Made by a program: the position numbers and the translations under genes
Origin: Actinacidiphila acidipaludis
GTDB taxonomy: Bacteria; Actinomycetota; Actinomycetes; Streptomycetales; Streptomycetaceae
Reading direction: 5' to 3'
NCBI RefSeq assembly: GCF_019890725.1
Contig: NZ_JAINZZ010000003.1
Coordinates: forward strand, 248,001-312,000
Length of the DNA stretch: 64,000 nt
Notes under the pieces: generated by a model
Told to the model about the DNA's origin: nothing
The model's input: only the letters and a program-made list of their open reading frames with translations
The model's database searches: none
In this document: piece after piece, positions 36,460-44,909 of the stretch
How positions within the stretch are numbered: position 1 is the first letter of the stretch
How the letters are laid out: each line of letters begins with the position of its first letter

Positions 36460-36480
36460 GGCCGCCCGGGCCGGGCGGCC
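36460..36480. terminator. Hairpin between converging genes
   Basis: GGCCGCCC/GGGCGGCC, 8-bp arms, 5-nt loop. Confidence 0.5.
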
Positions 36481-36484
36481 GCCG

Positions 36485-37477
36485 TCAGAGCACCTTGCGC
36501 CGGATCAGCGCGGACAGCGCGACCACGGCCGGGACCAGCGGCAGCCACACGGTCACGATGCGGAAGCCGAGGACCGCGGAGGCCGCGGTCGCGGTCGGCG
36601 AACCGGCGGCGACCAGGGCCAGGCCCAGGGCGGCGTCCACGGACCCGATGCCGCCGGGGCTGGGCACCGCGGCGGCCACGCAGGTCGCGGCCAGGTAGGC
36701 GATCGCCACGTGCACGGCCGGCACCGGCATGTCCAGGGCCAGCGCCACCGCCGCCATCGACGCCGCCTGCAGCACGGGGAAGGCCAGTGACCCGCCCCAC
36801 AACGCCAGCACCCGCGAGGGGCGCGTGTGCAGCGAGCGCAGGTCGGCCAGCGCGGCGGTCAGGAAGCCGCGCACCGCCCGCCGTACCCGCTCCATCGCCG
36901 CGAGCACCACCACCGCGGCCGTCAGCCCGGCCACCGCGATCGCGGCGAGCAGCACCAGGCCCGAACGGGCGGGCAGCACACCGGGAGTGTGCAGCGCGTG
37001 CGGGAACGCGGCCAGCAGCACCAGCAGCAGGCCGACCCGGCTCGCCGACTCCGCGAGCGAGTACAGCGCGAGCGCCGCCGAAGCCCGGATCAGCGGCACG
37101 CCGTGCGCCCGCAGGAACCGCAGGTTGACCGCGCTGGCGCCGATCCCGGCCGGGGCGAGCTGGCCCGCCGCCGTGGCCGCGAACTGGGTCGCCACCAGGC
37201 GTGCCGGCGGCAGCGGTTCGAGCACGGTGCCCTGCCGGGCGCAGGCGTTGGCGACCCAGCCCAGCCCGGTGGCGGCCAGCGCGGCGAGCAGCCAGCCGGG
37301 GTGCGCGCCGAGCAGGTCGCGGCCGCCGTCGGCCACCACCGCCCAGTGCCCGGCCGTCCAGGCGCCGACCAGCAGGGCCGGCACCAGCCCGGCCAGGGCC
37401 CGCCACGGCACCCGGCGTCGCGTCCGCCGCGCGGGCGGGGTTGTCAGTACGGCCACCGCTGTCGGAGGTCCCCTCAT
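36485..37477 (-). CDS. Flippase-like integral membrane protein (UPF0104 family)
   Basis: A 330-residue membrane protein of the lysylphosphatidylglycerol synthetase transmembrane-region family, with a basic start (ARRTRRRVPWRALAG) and about eight membrane segments. Seen: TQFAATAAGQLAPAGIGASAVN near residue 95 and AVPSPGGIGSVDAALGLAL near 270, the two conserved inverted half motifs (PxGxG) of the family. It has no soluble synthase domain, so it is thought of as a transporter or flippase rather than an aminoacyl transferase. Substrate unknown; a role with lipid carriers of the glycan genes nearby is only inference. Confidence 0.85.
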   Translation of the reverse strand: MRGPPTAVAVLTTPPARRTRRRVPWRALAGLVPALLVGAWTAGHWAVVADGGRDLLGAHPGWLLAALAATGLGWVANACARQGTVLEPLPPARLVATQFAATAAGQLAPAGIGASAVNLRFLRAHGVPLIRASAALALYSLAESASRVGLLLVLLAAFPHALHTPGVLPARSGLVLLAAIAVAGLTAAVVVLAAMERVRRAVRGFLTAALADLRSLHTRPSRVLALWGGSLAFPVLQAASMAAVALALDMPVPAVHVAIAYLAATCVAAAVPSPGGIGSVDAALGLALVAAGSPTATAASAVLGFRIVTVWLPLVPAVVALSALIRRKVL

Positions 37478-37617
37478 CGGCTGCTCTGGAGGCAGCAGCA
37501 GCTTCCCTCCGCCGGGCTACGGTACGGCGTCCGGTGACCGACGGGCGGTGGAGGGGGCGGTGACCGGGCGGGGACGGACCCCGCCCGGTCGGCGGACCGA
37601 GCCGACGCGGGACGGGC

Positions 37618-37989
37618 TCAGTGGGCGCAGAGACAGAAGGGGTGGCCCTCCGGGTCCGCGTACACGCGCCAGTTGCGGGAGCCGTCGTCGTCTCCTTCCA
37701 GCAGCGTCGCCCCGAGGTCGAGGACGCGCTTCTCCGCCGCTTCGAGCTGGGCGCGCTCCACGCCGATGTCCAGGTGGAACTGCTGCGGGCGTTCGGGGTC
37801 CGGCCAGGCCGGCGGCTTCAGGCCGGGGGCGAGCTGGAAGGAGAGACGCTGTCCTCCCTCGCGCTCCAGGTCCACCCAACTGCCGTCCTCCTCGACCGAG
37901 ATGGTCCCGCCCACCAGCTCGGCGTAGAAGGCGGCCAGTGCCGTCGGGTTGTGGCAGTCCAGGACGACCGAGCCCAGTGTGCCGATCAC
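37618..37989 (-). CDS. VOC superfamily (glyoxalase-like) protein
   Basis: A 123-residue single-domain protein of the vicinal oxygen chelate fold: IGTLGSVVLDCHNPTALAAFYAEL, QFHLDIGVERAQLEAAEKRVL and RNWRVYADPEGHPFCLC show the paired beta-alpha-beta-beta units. Metal ligands are partly recognisable but the function (dioxygenase, glyoxalase, resistance) is not. GTG start with GAGGAG six bases upstream. It is divergent from the CGNR regulator gene across a region with repeated GTTAC/GTAAC sites. Confidence 0.87.
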   Translation of the reverse strand: MIGTLGSVVLDCHNPTALAAFYAELVGGTISVEEDGSWVDLEREGGQRLSFQLAPGLKPPAWPDPERPQQFHLDIGVERAQLEAAEKRVLDLGATLLEGDDDGSRNWRVYADPEGHPFCLCAH

Positions 37990-38118
37990 GGTGCACTCCT
38001 CTCGCTGAAGGTGTCGCCGGCCGGTCGCCGCCGACGGGGTGCCGTCGGCCGGGTGTCCCCGCGCACCGGAACGAGGGTGCCGGTGCGTGGCACCAGCGCC
38101 CGTTGCCCCCGTCACCCC

Positions 38119-38179
38119 GTTACCAGTGCAGGGCCACCAGCCGGTAACCGTTACTCCATGATGGCGGTACAGCGGTAAC
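38119..38179. promoter_or_regulatory. Cluster of GTTACC/GGTAAC sites between the VOC and CGNR genes
   Basis: GTTACC at 38119-38124, the palindrome GTAAC-C-GTTAC at 38144-38154 and GGTAAC at 38174-38179. The last lies 9 bp before the CGNR start, so binding there could block the regulator's own transcription. Confidence 0.55.
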
Positions 38180-38188
38180 GTGACAAGG

Positions 38189-38749
38189 ATGGAGCAGCCT
38201 GGAGTCCGCGATCCCGCGCCGGCCCCCCTCGATGTGGTGCAGGACCTCGTCAACACGGTCGACCTGGAGGGCGGGGACGAGGGGTGGCGGACGCCCGCCG
38301 ACCTGGCGGCCTGGCTCCGGGCGCGCGGGATCGTCCCCGGTGAACCGGACGCCGGCACGCTGGCCGCGGCCGTGGTGCTGCGGGAGGCGCTGCGGGACGT
38401 GTGCTCGGCGCACACCGGGGTGGACGTGCCGGCCGACGCGCTGCGGGACCTGAACGCCCTGCTGGCGGCGGCCCCGCTGCGACTGGTGGCCGACGCGGAG
38501 GGCGGCGCGCGGGTGCGGCCGGCGGCGGGGCTCACCGGCCTGCCGGCCCTCACCGCGGAGGTGGCCGCGGCGGTGTCGGCGGCCGTCGCCGAGGGCACCT
38601 GGCAGCGCCTCAAGGCGTGCGCCGCCGACACCTGCCGCTGGGTCTACTACGACCGCAGCCCGGCGGGCCGCAGTCGCTGGTGCACGATGGCGATCTGCGG
38701 GAGCCGGGCGAAGATGCGGACGTATCGCCGGCGCCGGTCCACCGCCTGA
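38189..38749 (+). CDS. CGNR zinc-finger/ABATE domain transcriptional regulator
   Basis: A 186-residue protein. N-terminal domain (VVQDLVNTVDLEGG to the central helices) matches the putative stress-induced ABATE domain; the C-terminal CGNR zinc finger holds four cysteines in CAADTCRWVYYD and RWCTMAICGSRAKMRTYRRR (residues 146-182). Presumed DNA-binding regulator of the divergent VOC gene. The usual fourth-cysteine motif CGNR is CGSR here. The ATG has AAGG immediately before it; a GTG three codons earlier is possible. Confidence 0.85.
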   Translation: MEQPGVRDPAPAPLDVVQDLVNTVDLEGGDEGWRTPADLAAWLRARGIVPGEPDAGTLAAAVVLREALRDVCSAHTGVDVPADALRDLNALLAAAPLRLVADAEGGARVRPAAGLTGLPALTAEVAAAVSAAVAEGTWQRLKACAADTCRWVYYDRSPAGRSRWCTMAICGSRAKMRTYRRRRSTA

Positions 38750-38782
38750 CGGCTGGGATCTGAACGGCGCCGGCGAAGGGTG

Positions 38783-39595
38783 TCAGGCGGCGGGCGCGGT
38801 CCTGCGGTGCTCGACCGCCAGGTAGCCCACCGCTATCACGATCAGGGCGGCCAGCGCGAGGCTGACCGGGCCGGTGCCCCATCCCAGGCCGCCGCGGTGG
38901 ACGGGCACGCCCATCCAGTCGGCGAAGGACGCGCCCAGCGGCCGGGTCAGCACGTACGCCCACCAGAACGCGGCGACCGCGTTCAGGCCCATCAGCCGGG
39001 CGAGCGCGGGCACCGCGATCGCCACGGCGAACAGCACGCCGGAGGAGAAGTAGCCCAGGCGCAGGGTGCCCGCGGTGAGGTCCCCGCAGGCCGTGCCGAG
39101 TGCGAAGGTGGTCAGGACCGTCGCCCAGTAGAACCGCTCCCGGCGGGGCGTGCCGATGCTGTGGATCGACAGCGTGCCCTCGCTGCGGTACCAGGCCACC
39201 AGCACCACGACCAGCAGCACCGAGAAGGCCGCGGTGGAGACCGCGTAGGGCACCCCCGCGATGACGTGGACGACGTCCGCGGCCATCGTCCCGAAGACGC
39301 TCACCATGACGACCGCGAACCAGTAGGTCCACGGGGAGTAGCGCGTCGCGCGCAGTTGGAGGGCGAGCGCGCCGACCAGGCCGAGCAGGCCGATGGCGCC
39401 GGCCACCACCGGGTTCAGCGCGCGGCCGAGGAAGTCCGAGGTGGTCTCGCCCATGCCGGTGGTGAGCACCTTGGTCAGCCAGAACCAGGCGGTGATCTGC
39501 ACCGGCACCTTGACCCCGGCCCGCGCCACCGCGGCACCGCGCCGGTGTCGTACCGGGCCTGCCGCGACCGTGTTGCCGTGTCCGGACTGTTCCAT
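38783..39595 (-). CDS. COG4705-like membrane protein
   Basis: A 270-residue protein with about eight membrane segments arranged as repeats. Repeated segments include VPVQITAWFWLTKVLTTGMG near residue 30, ERFYWATVLTTFALGTACGD near 140, AAFWWAYVLTRPLGASFAD near 205, each with a conserved W and T/G-rich end. Proteins with this repeat are widespread in bacteria with unknown role. The stop codon is followed by no clear terminator toward the CGNR gene. Upstream is a near-perfect 48-bp inverted repeat. Confidence 0.82.
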   Translation of the reverse strand: MEQSGHGNTVAAGPVRHRRGAAVARAGVKVPVQITAWFWLTKVLTTGMGETTSDFLGRALNPVVAGAIGLLGLVGALALQLRATRYSPWTYWFAVVMVSVFGTMAADVVHVIAGVPYAVSTAAFSVLLVVVLVAWYRSEGTLSIHSIGTPRRERFYWATVLTTFALGTACGDLTAGTLRLGYFSSGVLFAVAIAVPALARLMGLNAVAAFWWAYVLTRPLGASFADWMGVPVHRGGLGWGTGPVSLALAALIVIAVGYLAVEHRRTAPAA

Positions 39596-39625
39596 GGGGC
39601 ACCTGCCGCCTCTCCGGCGCAGGAT

Positions 39626-39673
39626 GCGCCGCCGCCGTTCGTCTACAGGACTGTAGACGAACGGCGGCGGCGC
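39626..39673. promoter_or_regulatory. 48-bp inverted repeat, 23-bp perfect arms, upstream of the COG4705-like gene
   Basis: Arms at 39626-39648 and 39651-39673 with a 2-nt centre GA. The core is CTACAG-GA-CTGTAG, flanked by GC-rich arms of GCC/CGG triplets. It stands 30 bp before the start on the minus strand and 100 bp after the end of the UDP-glucose dehydrogenase gene, which runs the same way. It may be an operator, a terminator, or both. The core resembles TACA...TGTA sites of BlaI/CopY-type repressors, but with four rather than two bases between half-sites. Confidence 0.75.
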
Positions 39674-39773
39674 CACGAACGCGGCTCCCACGGCTTTACC
39701 CGCTCTATGCCTGGGCGTTGACCTGCCCTGAACGTGCCGGCACCTGCCGCCGGCACCTGCTCCGTGCCTGCCG

Positions 39774-41114
39774 TCAGGCCTGGGGGCGGCCCATCGCGCG
39801 GAAGGTCCATCCGGCCTTGCGCCACAGCTCGGGGTCGAGGGCGTTGCGGCCGTCCAGGATCAGCCGCTGCCCGGCGACCTCGGCGAGCGCGGCGGGGTCC
39901 AGCTCGCGGAACTCCCGCCACTCGGTGAGGTGCAGCACGGCGTCGGCGCCGCGCACCGCGTCCAGCGCGGTCGGCGCGTAGCCCAGGGTGGGGAACAGCC
40001 GCTTGGCGTTCTCCATGCCCTTGGGGTCGTAGACGGTGACCTGGCCGCCCTGCAGCTGGATCTGCCCGGCGACGTTCAGCGCGGGGGAGTCCCGCACGTC
40101 GTCGGAGTCCGGCTTGAAGGCCGCGCCGAGGACCGCGATGCGGCGCCCGAGGAAACCGCCGCCGACCGCCTCGCGTGCCAGCTCCACCATGTGCGTGCGG
40201 CGGCGCATGTTGACGGAGTCGACCTCGCGCAGGAACGTCAGCGCCTGGTCGGCGCCCAGCTCGCCGGCCCGGGCCATGAACGCCCGGATGTCCTTGGGCA
40301 GGCAGCCGCCGCCGAAGCCGATGCCGGCCCGCAGGAACTTGCTGCCGATGCGCTCGTCGTAGCCGATCGCCTCGGCCAGCTTGGCGACGTCGCCGCCCGC
40401 CGCCTCGCACACCTCGGCCATCGCGTTGATGAAGGAGATCTTCGTGGCGAGGAACGCGTTCGCGGCGGTCTTCACCAGCTCGGCGGTCGGGTAGTCCGCG
40501 ACCACGAACGGCGTGCCCTCCGCGATCGGCCCGGCGTACACCTCGCGCAGCAGCGCCTCCGCGTGCTCGCTCGCGACCCCGACCACGACCCGGTCGGGGT
40601 GCAGGGTGTCCTGCACCGCGAAGCCCTCGCGCAGGAACTCCGGGTTCCACGCGAGCTGCGCGTCCTCGCCGGCCGGCGCCAGCTCCCGCAGGGTCTGCGC
40701 GAGGCGCTCGGCGCTGCCCACCGGCACGGTGGACTTGCCGACCACCAGGGCGGGCCGCCGCAGGTGCGGCGCCAGCATCGCGAAGGCGCTGTCCACGTAA
40801 CTCATGTCGCACGCGTACTCGCCGTGCTTCTGCGGGGTGTTGACGCAGACGAAGTGCACGTCGCCGAAGTCGGCCAGCTCCTCCCAGGAGTGCGTGAAGC
40901 GCAGCCGCCCGCTGGAGCCCTCCAGCCCGGCGACGTGCCGGGAGAGCAGTTCCTCCAGGCCCGGCTCGAACATGGGGGTCCGGCCGGTGGCGAGCAGATC
41001 GGTCTTCGCGGGGTCGATGTCGAGACCGAGCACCTCGAACCCGAGCTCGGCCATGGCGGCGGCATGGGTGGCGCCGAGGTAGCCGAGTCCGACGACAGTG
41101 AGCTTGAGAGGCAT
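39774..41114 (-). CDS. UDP-glucose 6-dehydrogenase
   Basis: A 446-residue NAD-dependent dehydrogenase making UDP-glucuronate from UDP-glucose. Seen: Rossmann start LTVVGLGYLGATHAAAMAE, VNTPQKHGEYACDMSYVDSA, the catalytic Cys in GFGGGCLPKDIRAFM near residue 262, KTAANAFLATKISFINAMAE with the catalytic Lys, and the C-terminal GAAFKPDSDDVRDSPALN. The family also contains GDP-mannose dehydrogenases; the sugar is best guessed from the cluster but not proven. It supplies an acidic sugar nucleotide, which suits the seven LCP genes to the right. It is divergent from LCP1. Confidence 0.9.
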   Translation of the reverse strand: MPLKLTVVGLGYLGATHAAAMAELGFEVLGLDIDPAKTDLLATGRTPMFEPGLEELLSRHVAGLEGSSGRLRFTHSWEELADFGDVHFVCVNTPQKHGEYACDMSYVDSAFAMLAPHLRRPALVVGKSTVPVGSAERLAQTLRELAPAGEDAQLAWNPEFLREGFAVQDTLHPDRVVVGVASEHAEALLREVYAGPIAEGTPFVVADYPTAELVKTAANAFLATKISFINAMAEVCEAAGGDVAKLAEAIGYDERIGSKFLRAGIGFGGGCLPKDIRAFMARAGELGADQALTFLREVDSVNMRRRTHMVELAREAVGGGFLGRRIAVLGAAFKPDSDDVRDSPALNVAGQIQLQGGQVTVYDPKGMENAKRLFPTLGYAPTALDAVRGADAVLHLTEWREFRELDPAALAEVAGQRLILDGRNALDPELWRKAGWTFRAMGRPQA

Positions 41115-41236
41115 GTGCCGAGCATAGTCGGCACAGGCTCGGCCAAATCAGGGGTGAGGTCGAAGCTCCGGGGCCACAATGCGTCCAGAGGCCGCAGGGT
41201 GGATCGGCGCGGCGGGCGCGGTGGGGGTGGCTGGGC

Positions 41237-42562
41237 ATGGACGAGTGCAGCGGCAGAGACGGCGACGGCCGGGACGAGCGTGACGAACACGACGCGGCGG
41301 GGACGGACGAACGCCGCGAAACCCTCGAAACGCTCATCACGAGCAAGGAACGGCGGGCCGCCGACCCCCAAGCCGCCGGCGTCGCGGGCCAGGGCGGGTC
41401 CGAGGCGGCGGACGGGACCCCGGCCCCGGCGGACCCCGGCGCCGCCGGCGAACCCGGTGAGCCCGGTGAGCCCGGTGAGCCCGAGCCGGACGACGGTTCC
41501 GCCGCACCGGACAGCCCGGACCGCAGGGCCAGGCGCAGGCGCCGCACCCGCCGGGTGCTCTACGCCGCCCTCGGCCTGCTGTGCACCGGCGTCCTGCTCG
41601 TCGCCGGAACGCTCTACTGGGCCTACGAGCACTACACCGGACGCGTCGAGCGCATCCCCAACGCGTTCCCGACGAACGTCCCGCAGGCCGCGCTGCCGCC
41701 GCCCTCCAAGGACGGCAGCGAAACGTTCCTCCTCGTCGGCGTCGACGCCCGCTCCGACCTGCCGACCACCGGCAAGGACGCCAAGGCCCCGGAGTGGAAG
41801 CCGGGCGCCCAGCGCAGCGACACGATGATGCTGGTCCACCTGCCCGCCGACCACAAGCACGCCTATGTGGTCTCCCTGCCCCGCGACTCCTGGGTGCCGA
41901 TCCCCGGTCACGGCAAGGCCAAGCTGAACGCCGCCTTCTCCTGGGGCGGCCCGCCGCTGCTCATCGACACCGTGCAGCGCCTGACCAAGGTGAAGATCGA
42001 CCACCTTGCGGTGATCGACTGGAGCGGCTTCAGGAACCTCACCAACGCAGTCGGCGGCGTCGACATCACCGTGGACAAGACGGTCAAGCGCTACAACGGC
42101 CCGGGCGGCTACTGGGTGGCCGGCACCCACCACATGAACGGCGACGACGCGCTGGACTACGTGCGCGAGCGGTACGGCCTGCCGCGCGGCGACCTCGACC
42201 GCACGCACCGCCAGCAGAACTTCCTGCGGGCCGTGCTGTCGAAGATGCTCTCCGGCGGGACGTTCTCCAACCCGCTGAAGCTGAAGCGCACGCTGGACCA
42301 GGTGACGTCCGTGGTGAGCGTCGACGACCGCCTCTCCGACGGCGACCTGCGCGGCCTGGTGTGGAACATGCGCCACCTGCGCTCCTCGGACATGGTCTTC
42401 ATGAACGCCCCGGTCGCCGGCTTCGACACCATCCAGAAGCAGTCCGTGGTGCTGCTCGACCCCAACGGCACGTCCGCGCTGTGGGAGGCGCTGCGCAACG
42501 ACACGATGGCCGACTACGTCGCGACCAACACCCTGGACACGCTCGGTGACCACGTCTCGTGA
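41237..42562 (+). CDS. LCP family protein (LytR-CpsA-Psr) 1
   Basis: A 441-residue glycopolymer transferase that moves polymer from a polyprenyl carrier to peptidoglycan. Cytoplasmic part of about 105 residues is acidic and carries an unusual GEPGEPGEPGEPEP collagen-like run; a basic patch [11 protein letters not shown] then precedes one membrane segment (VLYAALGLLCTGVLLVAGTLYW). The external LCP domain has all key motifs: LLVGVDARSD, YVVSLPRDSWVPIP, and RERYGLPRGDLDRTHRQQ. No LytR_C domain. It is divergent from UDP-glucose dehydrogenase. The role is family knowledge; its polymer is not identified. Confidence 0.92.
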   Translation: MDECSGRDGDGRDERDEHDAAGTDERRETLETLITSKERRAADPQAAGVAGQGGSEAADGTPAPADPGAAGEPGEPGEPGEPEPDDGSAAPDSPDRRARRRRRTRRVLYAALGLLCTGVLLVAGTLYWAYEHYTGRVERIPNAFPTNVPQAALPPPSKDGSETFLLVGVDARSDLPTTGKDAKAPEWKPGAQRSDTMMLVHLPADHKHAYVVSLPRDSWVPIPGHGKAKLNAAFSWGGPPLLIDTVQRLTKVKIDHLAVIDWSGFRNLTNAVGGVDITVDKTVKRYNGPGGYWVAGTHHMNGDDALDYVRERYGLPRGDLDRTHRQQNFLRAVLSKMLSGGTFSNPLKLKRTLDQVTSVVSVDDRLSDGDLRGLVWNMRHLRSSDMVFMNAPVAGFDTIQKQSVVLLDPNGTSALWEALRNDTMADYVATNTLDTLGDHVS

Positions 42563-42819
42563 CCGAGGGAACTGTCAACTCCTGTGACGAACGGCGCTGA
42601 TGGGGCTCCGTTCGTCTCAACTCTGTAATAAACCTCCGGGATGCCGTGACGTCTCGGCCATGTTTGCGCGGGTGAAGCGCCCGCATGGGTGTTTTGGTGC
42701 CAATTGACAAGCGCTCAGGCCCACTTGTAGAGCTGGTCCGTCATCTCCAGTGGACGGGGAGTTCTACGATCGCGCTGGGTGGCGACTCCGCATGAGATCC
42801 GATCCCGTGAAGGGAAGAC

Positions 42820-43488
42820 GTGTCCAAAAACCGCCGCACCGCCATAGCGGTGCGTTCCATCGGCGTTGCCTCCGCCGCAGCCGCGCTCGCGCTGGGCGTC
42901 GCAGGCAACGCGTTCGCGTGCAACGTCGCGGACTTCAGCGCCGGCATCAGCTGTGACCACCAGACCGGCAAGGGCAACCTGGTCGTCCACGACACGGACG
43001 GCACTCGCCCGGTGACCATCACGGTCAAGACCGACAGCGGCGAGCAGGTCGCGACGCAGGAGTTCGACCAGGGGAACGACTTCACCATCGCCGTGCCCTG
43101 GACGCCCGGGACGCACTACGTCGTCCTGGCCTCGGTCAAGGGCTACTTCCAGGACGAGCAGGTCACGAAGGGCAGCACCACGGTGCCCAGCGACGCGTGC
43201 TCCGCGCCCACCACCGCGCCTCCCACCACCCCGCCCACGACGCCGCCGACCACCGCGCCGACGACGACGCCGACCACCACCCCCACGACCTCGGCGAGCA
43301 GCACCACCTCCGCTCCGGCCGTCGCGGACACCAACGCGCCGTCCCAGGCGGCCGGCGGCAGCCAGAACCTGGCCGAGACCGGTGGCGGCAGCAACACCGG
43401 CATGATCGCCGGCATCGCGGCCGCGCTGGTGGCCGTCGGCGGTGGCGCGGTGTTCGCGCTGCGTCGCCGGAACCCCGCGCGCCACTGA
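42820..43488 (+). CDS. Secreted surface protein with LAETG sortase motif
   Basis: A 222-residue exported protein. Signal peptide: basic start then VASAAAALALGVAGNAFA, cleavage near residue 33. The mature part has a small beta-rich domain (residues 34-125, with single cysteines at its start and end, possibly a disulfide) and a Thr/Pro stalk of about 60 residues (PTTAPPTTPPTTPPTT). It ends with QNLAETGGGSNTG, a hydrophobic segment (MIAGIAAALVAVGGGAVFAL) and RRRNPARH, the pattern of sortase E anchoring in Streptomyces. Start GTG with GGGAAG ahead. It would be covalently linked to the wall made by the LCP neighbours. Confidence 0.9.
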   Translation: MSKNRRTAIAVRSIGVASAAAALALGVAGNAFACNVADFSAGISCDHQTGKGNLVVHDTDGTRPVTITVKTDSGEQVATQEFDQGNDFTIAVPWTPGTHYVVLASVKGYFQDEQVTKGSTTVPSDACSAPTTAPPTTPPTTPPTTAPTTTPTTTPTTSASSTTSAPAVADTNAPSQAAGGSQNLAETGGGSNTGMIAGIAAALVAVGGGAVFALRRRNPARH

Positions 43489-43538
43489 CGCGGCACCCGG
43501 GCCGCCGGTCCTCCGGCCGGTCCCGCGCCTGACACGCC

Positions 43539-43574
43539 TCGGGCCCGGCTCCCCCACGGGGGAGCCGGGCCCGA
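43539..43574. terminator. Bidirectional terminator
   Basis: Perfect 17-bp arms (TCGGGCCCGGCTCCCCC and its complement) with loop AC, between converging surface protein and LCP2 genes. Confidence 0.9.
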
Positions 43575-43595
43575 CGCGTGTCTGCGGCCGTGCGG

Positions 43596-44792
43596 CTAGC
43601 CGGCGCTGCCGCCGACGGTGACCTTGTCGTCGTTCTGCAGCTCGCCGAAGAGCGTCTTGGCCTTCGTCATGTCCCACTTCACGGCGTCGCCGTCGTTGGG
43701 GGTCATGTAGTTGGAGTTGGCGATCGGCACGGTGATGGAGTGGCCGCCGCCGCCCGTGACACCCTTCATCGCCCAGAACATGGACGTCAGGTCCCACAGG
43801 CTCATCTTCTTGTCCACGATCAGGGTGTCCAGGCCGGAACCGATGACCGGGTACAGCTTGAACGGGTTGAGGACCGTCGACGGCGACGCGGCCTGGTGGG
43901 CCAGCGTCGACAGGAACTTCTGCTGGTTGCGCATGCGGCCGAGGTCCTGGTCGGCCTCCTGGTGCCGCTGCCGGACGAACGCCAGCGACTGCTGGCCGTT
44001 CAGCTTCTGGCAGCCCGCCTTGAAGTCGGCGCCGGACGCCTTGTCGTGCACGGCCTTGTCCAGGCACATGTTCACTCCGCCGAGCGCGTTCACCAGGTTC
44101 ACGAACCCGGCGAAACCTATCTCCGCGTAGTGGTCGATGTGGATGCCGGTGTTGTACTCGATGGTGCGGGTGAGTAGTTCAGGGCCGCCGTCGGCGTAGG
44201 CGCGGTTCAGCTTGTGCGTGGAGGCCGCGTACCGCTTGTGCGACTGCTGACCGGTGAACGCCGGGATCGTGACGTACGAGTCACGCGGCAGGCTCAGCAT
44301 CGTGGTGCCGTTGCTGCCGGTGTGCAGGATCATCATCGAGTCCGTGCGCTGGCCCTCGGCGGCACCGGTGTGCAGGTTCTTCTCGTCCTGCTTGGTCAGG
44401 CCCTCGCGGCTGTCCGAGCCGACGATCAGGTAGTTCGTGCCCTTGCCCGTCGCCGGCCGGTCCTCGACCTTGCTGAGGTCGACCTCGCGCCGCACCTTGG
44501 AGTCCGCCCAGAAGTACGTGGACACGGAGACCACGAGCAGGACCACGACCAGGCCCAGCGCGGTGTAGCCGATCTTCTTGCGGGTGCTCCAGCGCGGCCG
44601 GCGTGCGCCGCCGCCCGGGCCGCCGCCCGTCGAGGGCGGCCCGTAGCCGCCCTGGGAGCCACCGCCCGGCTGGGGGCGGCGGACCTGCGACGGGACCCCG
44701 CCGGTGGCCGCGGCCCTGCGCGGCGACAGTTCGGGCGGCAGCGGCGGCTCGGAAAGCCGGCGCTGCTCGGTGTCATCGCTCCAACCGTTCAT
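43596..44792 (-). CDS. LCP family protein 2
   Basis: A 398-residue LCP protein. The cytoplasmic part (about 80 residues) is Gly/Pro-rich; membrane segment KKIGYTALGLVVVLLVVSVSTYF. Motifs: YLIVGSDSREGL, TMLSLPRDSYVTIP, and FVRQRHQEADQDLGRMRNQQKFL read as the RxRH and RxxxQQ active-site set. No LytR_C domain. I chose the ATG at 44792 because the longer form extends through TAA-free but unrelated sequence and lacks a ribosome site; none is strong here either. Divergent from the thioesterase gene. Confidence 0.9.
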   Translation of the reverse strand: MNGWSDDTEQRRLSEPPLPPELSPRRAAATGGVPSQVRRPQPGGGSQGGYGPPSTGGGPGGGARRPRWSTRKKIGYTALGLVVVLLVVSVSTYFWADSKVRREVDLSKVEDRPATGKGTNYLIVGSDSREGLTKQDEKNLHTGAAEGQRTDSMMILHTGSNGTTMLSLPRDSYVTIPAFTGQQSHKRYAASTHKLNRAYADGGPELLTRTIEYNTGIHIDHYAEIGFAGFVNLVNALGGVNMCLDKAVHDKASGADFKAGCQKLNGQQSLAFVRQRHQEADQDLGRMRNQQKFLSTLAHQAASPSTVLNPFKLYPVIGSGLDTLIVDKKMSLWDLTSMFWAMKGVTGGGGHSITVPIANSNYMTPNDGDAVKWDMTKAKTLFGELQNDDKVTVGGSAG

Positions 44793-44909
44793 GTCGGCCA
44801 GTGTGCCCGGACAGCGGCGACGACCCGCAATCCCCGGAGGTTCTGTAGCAGACCCGATGCATACGACCACGGGCCGCACCGGTTGTGTAACGGACATAAG
44901 GTGGAGGGC

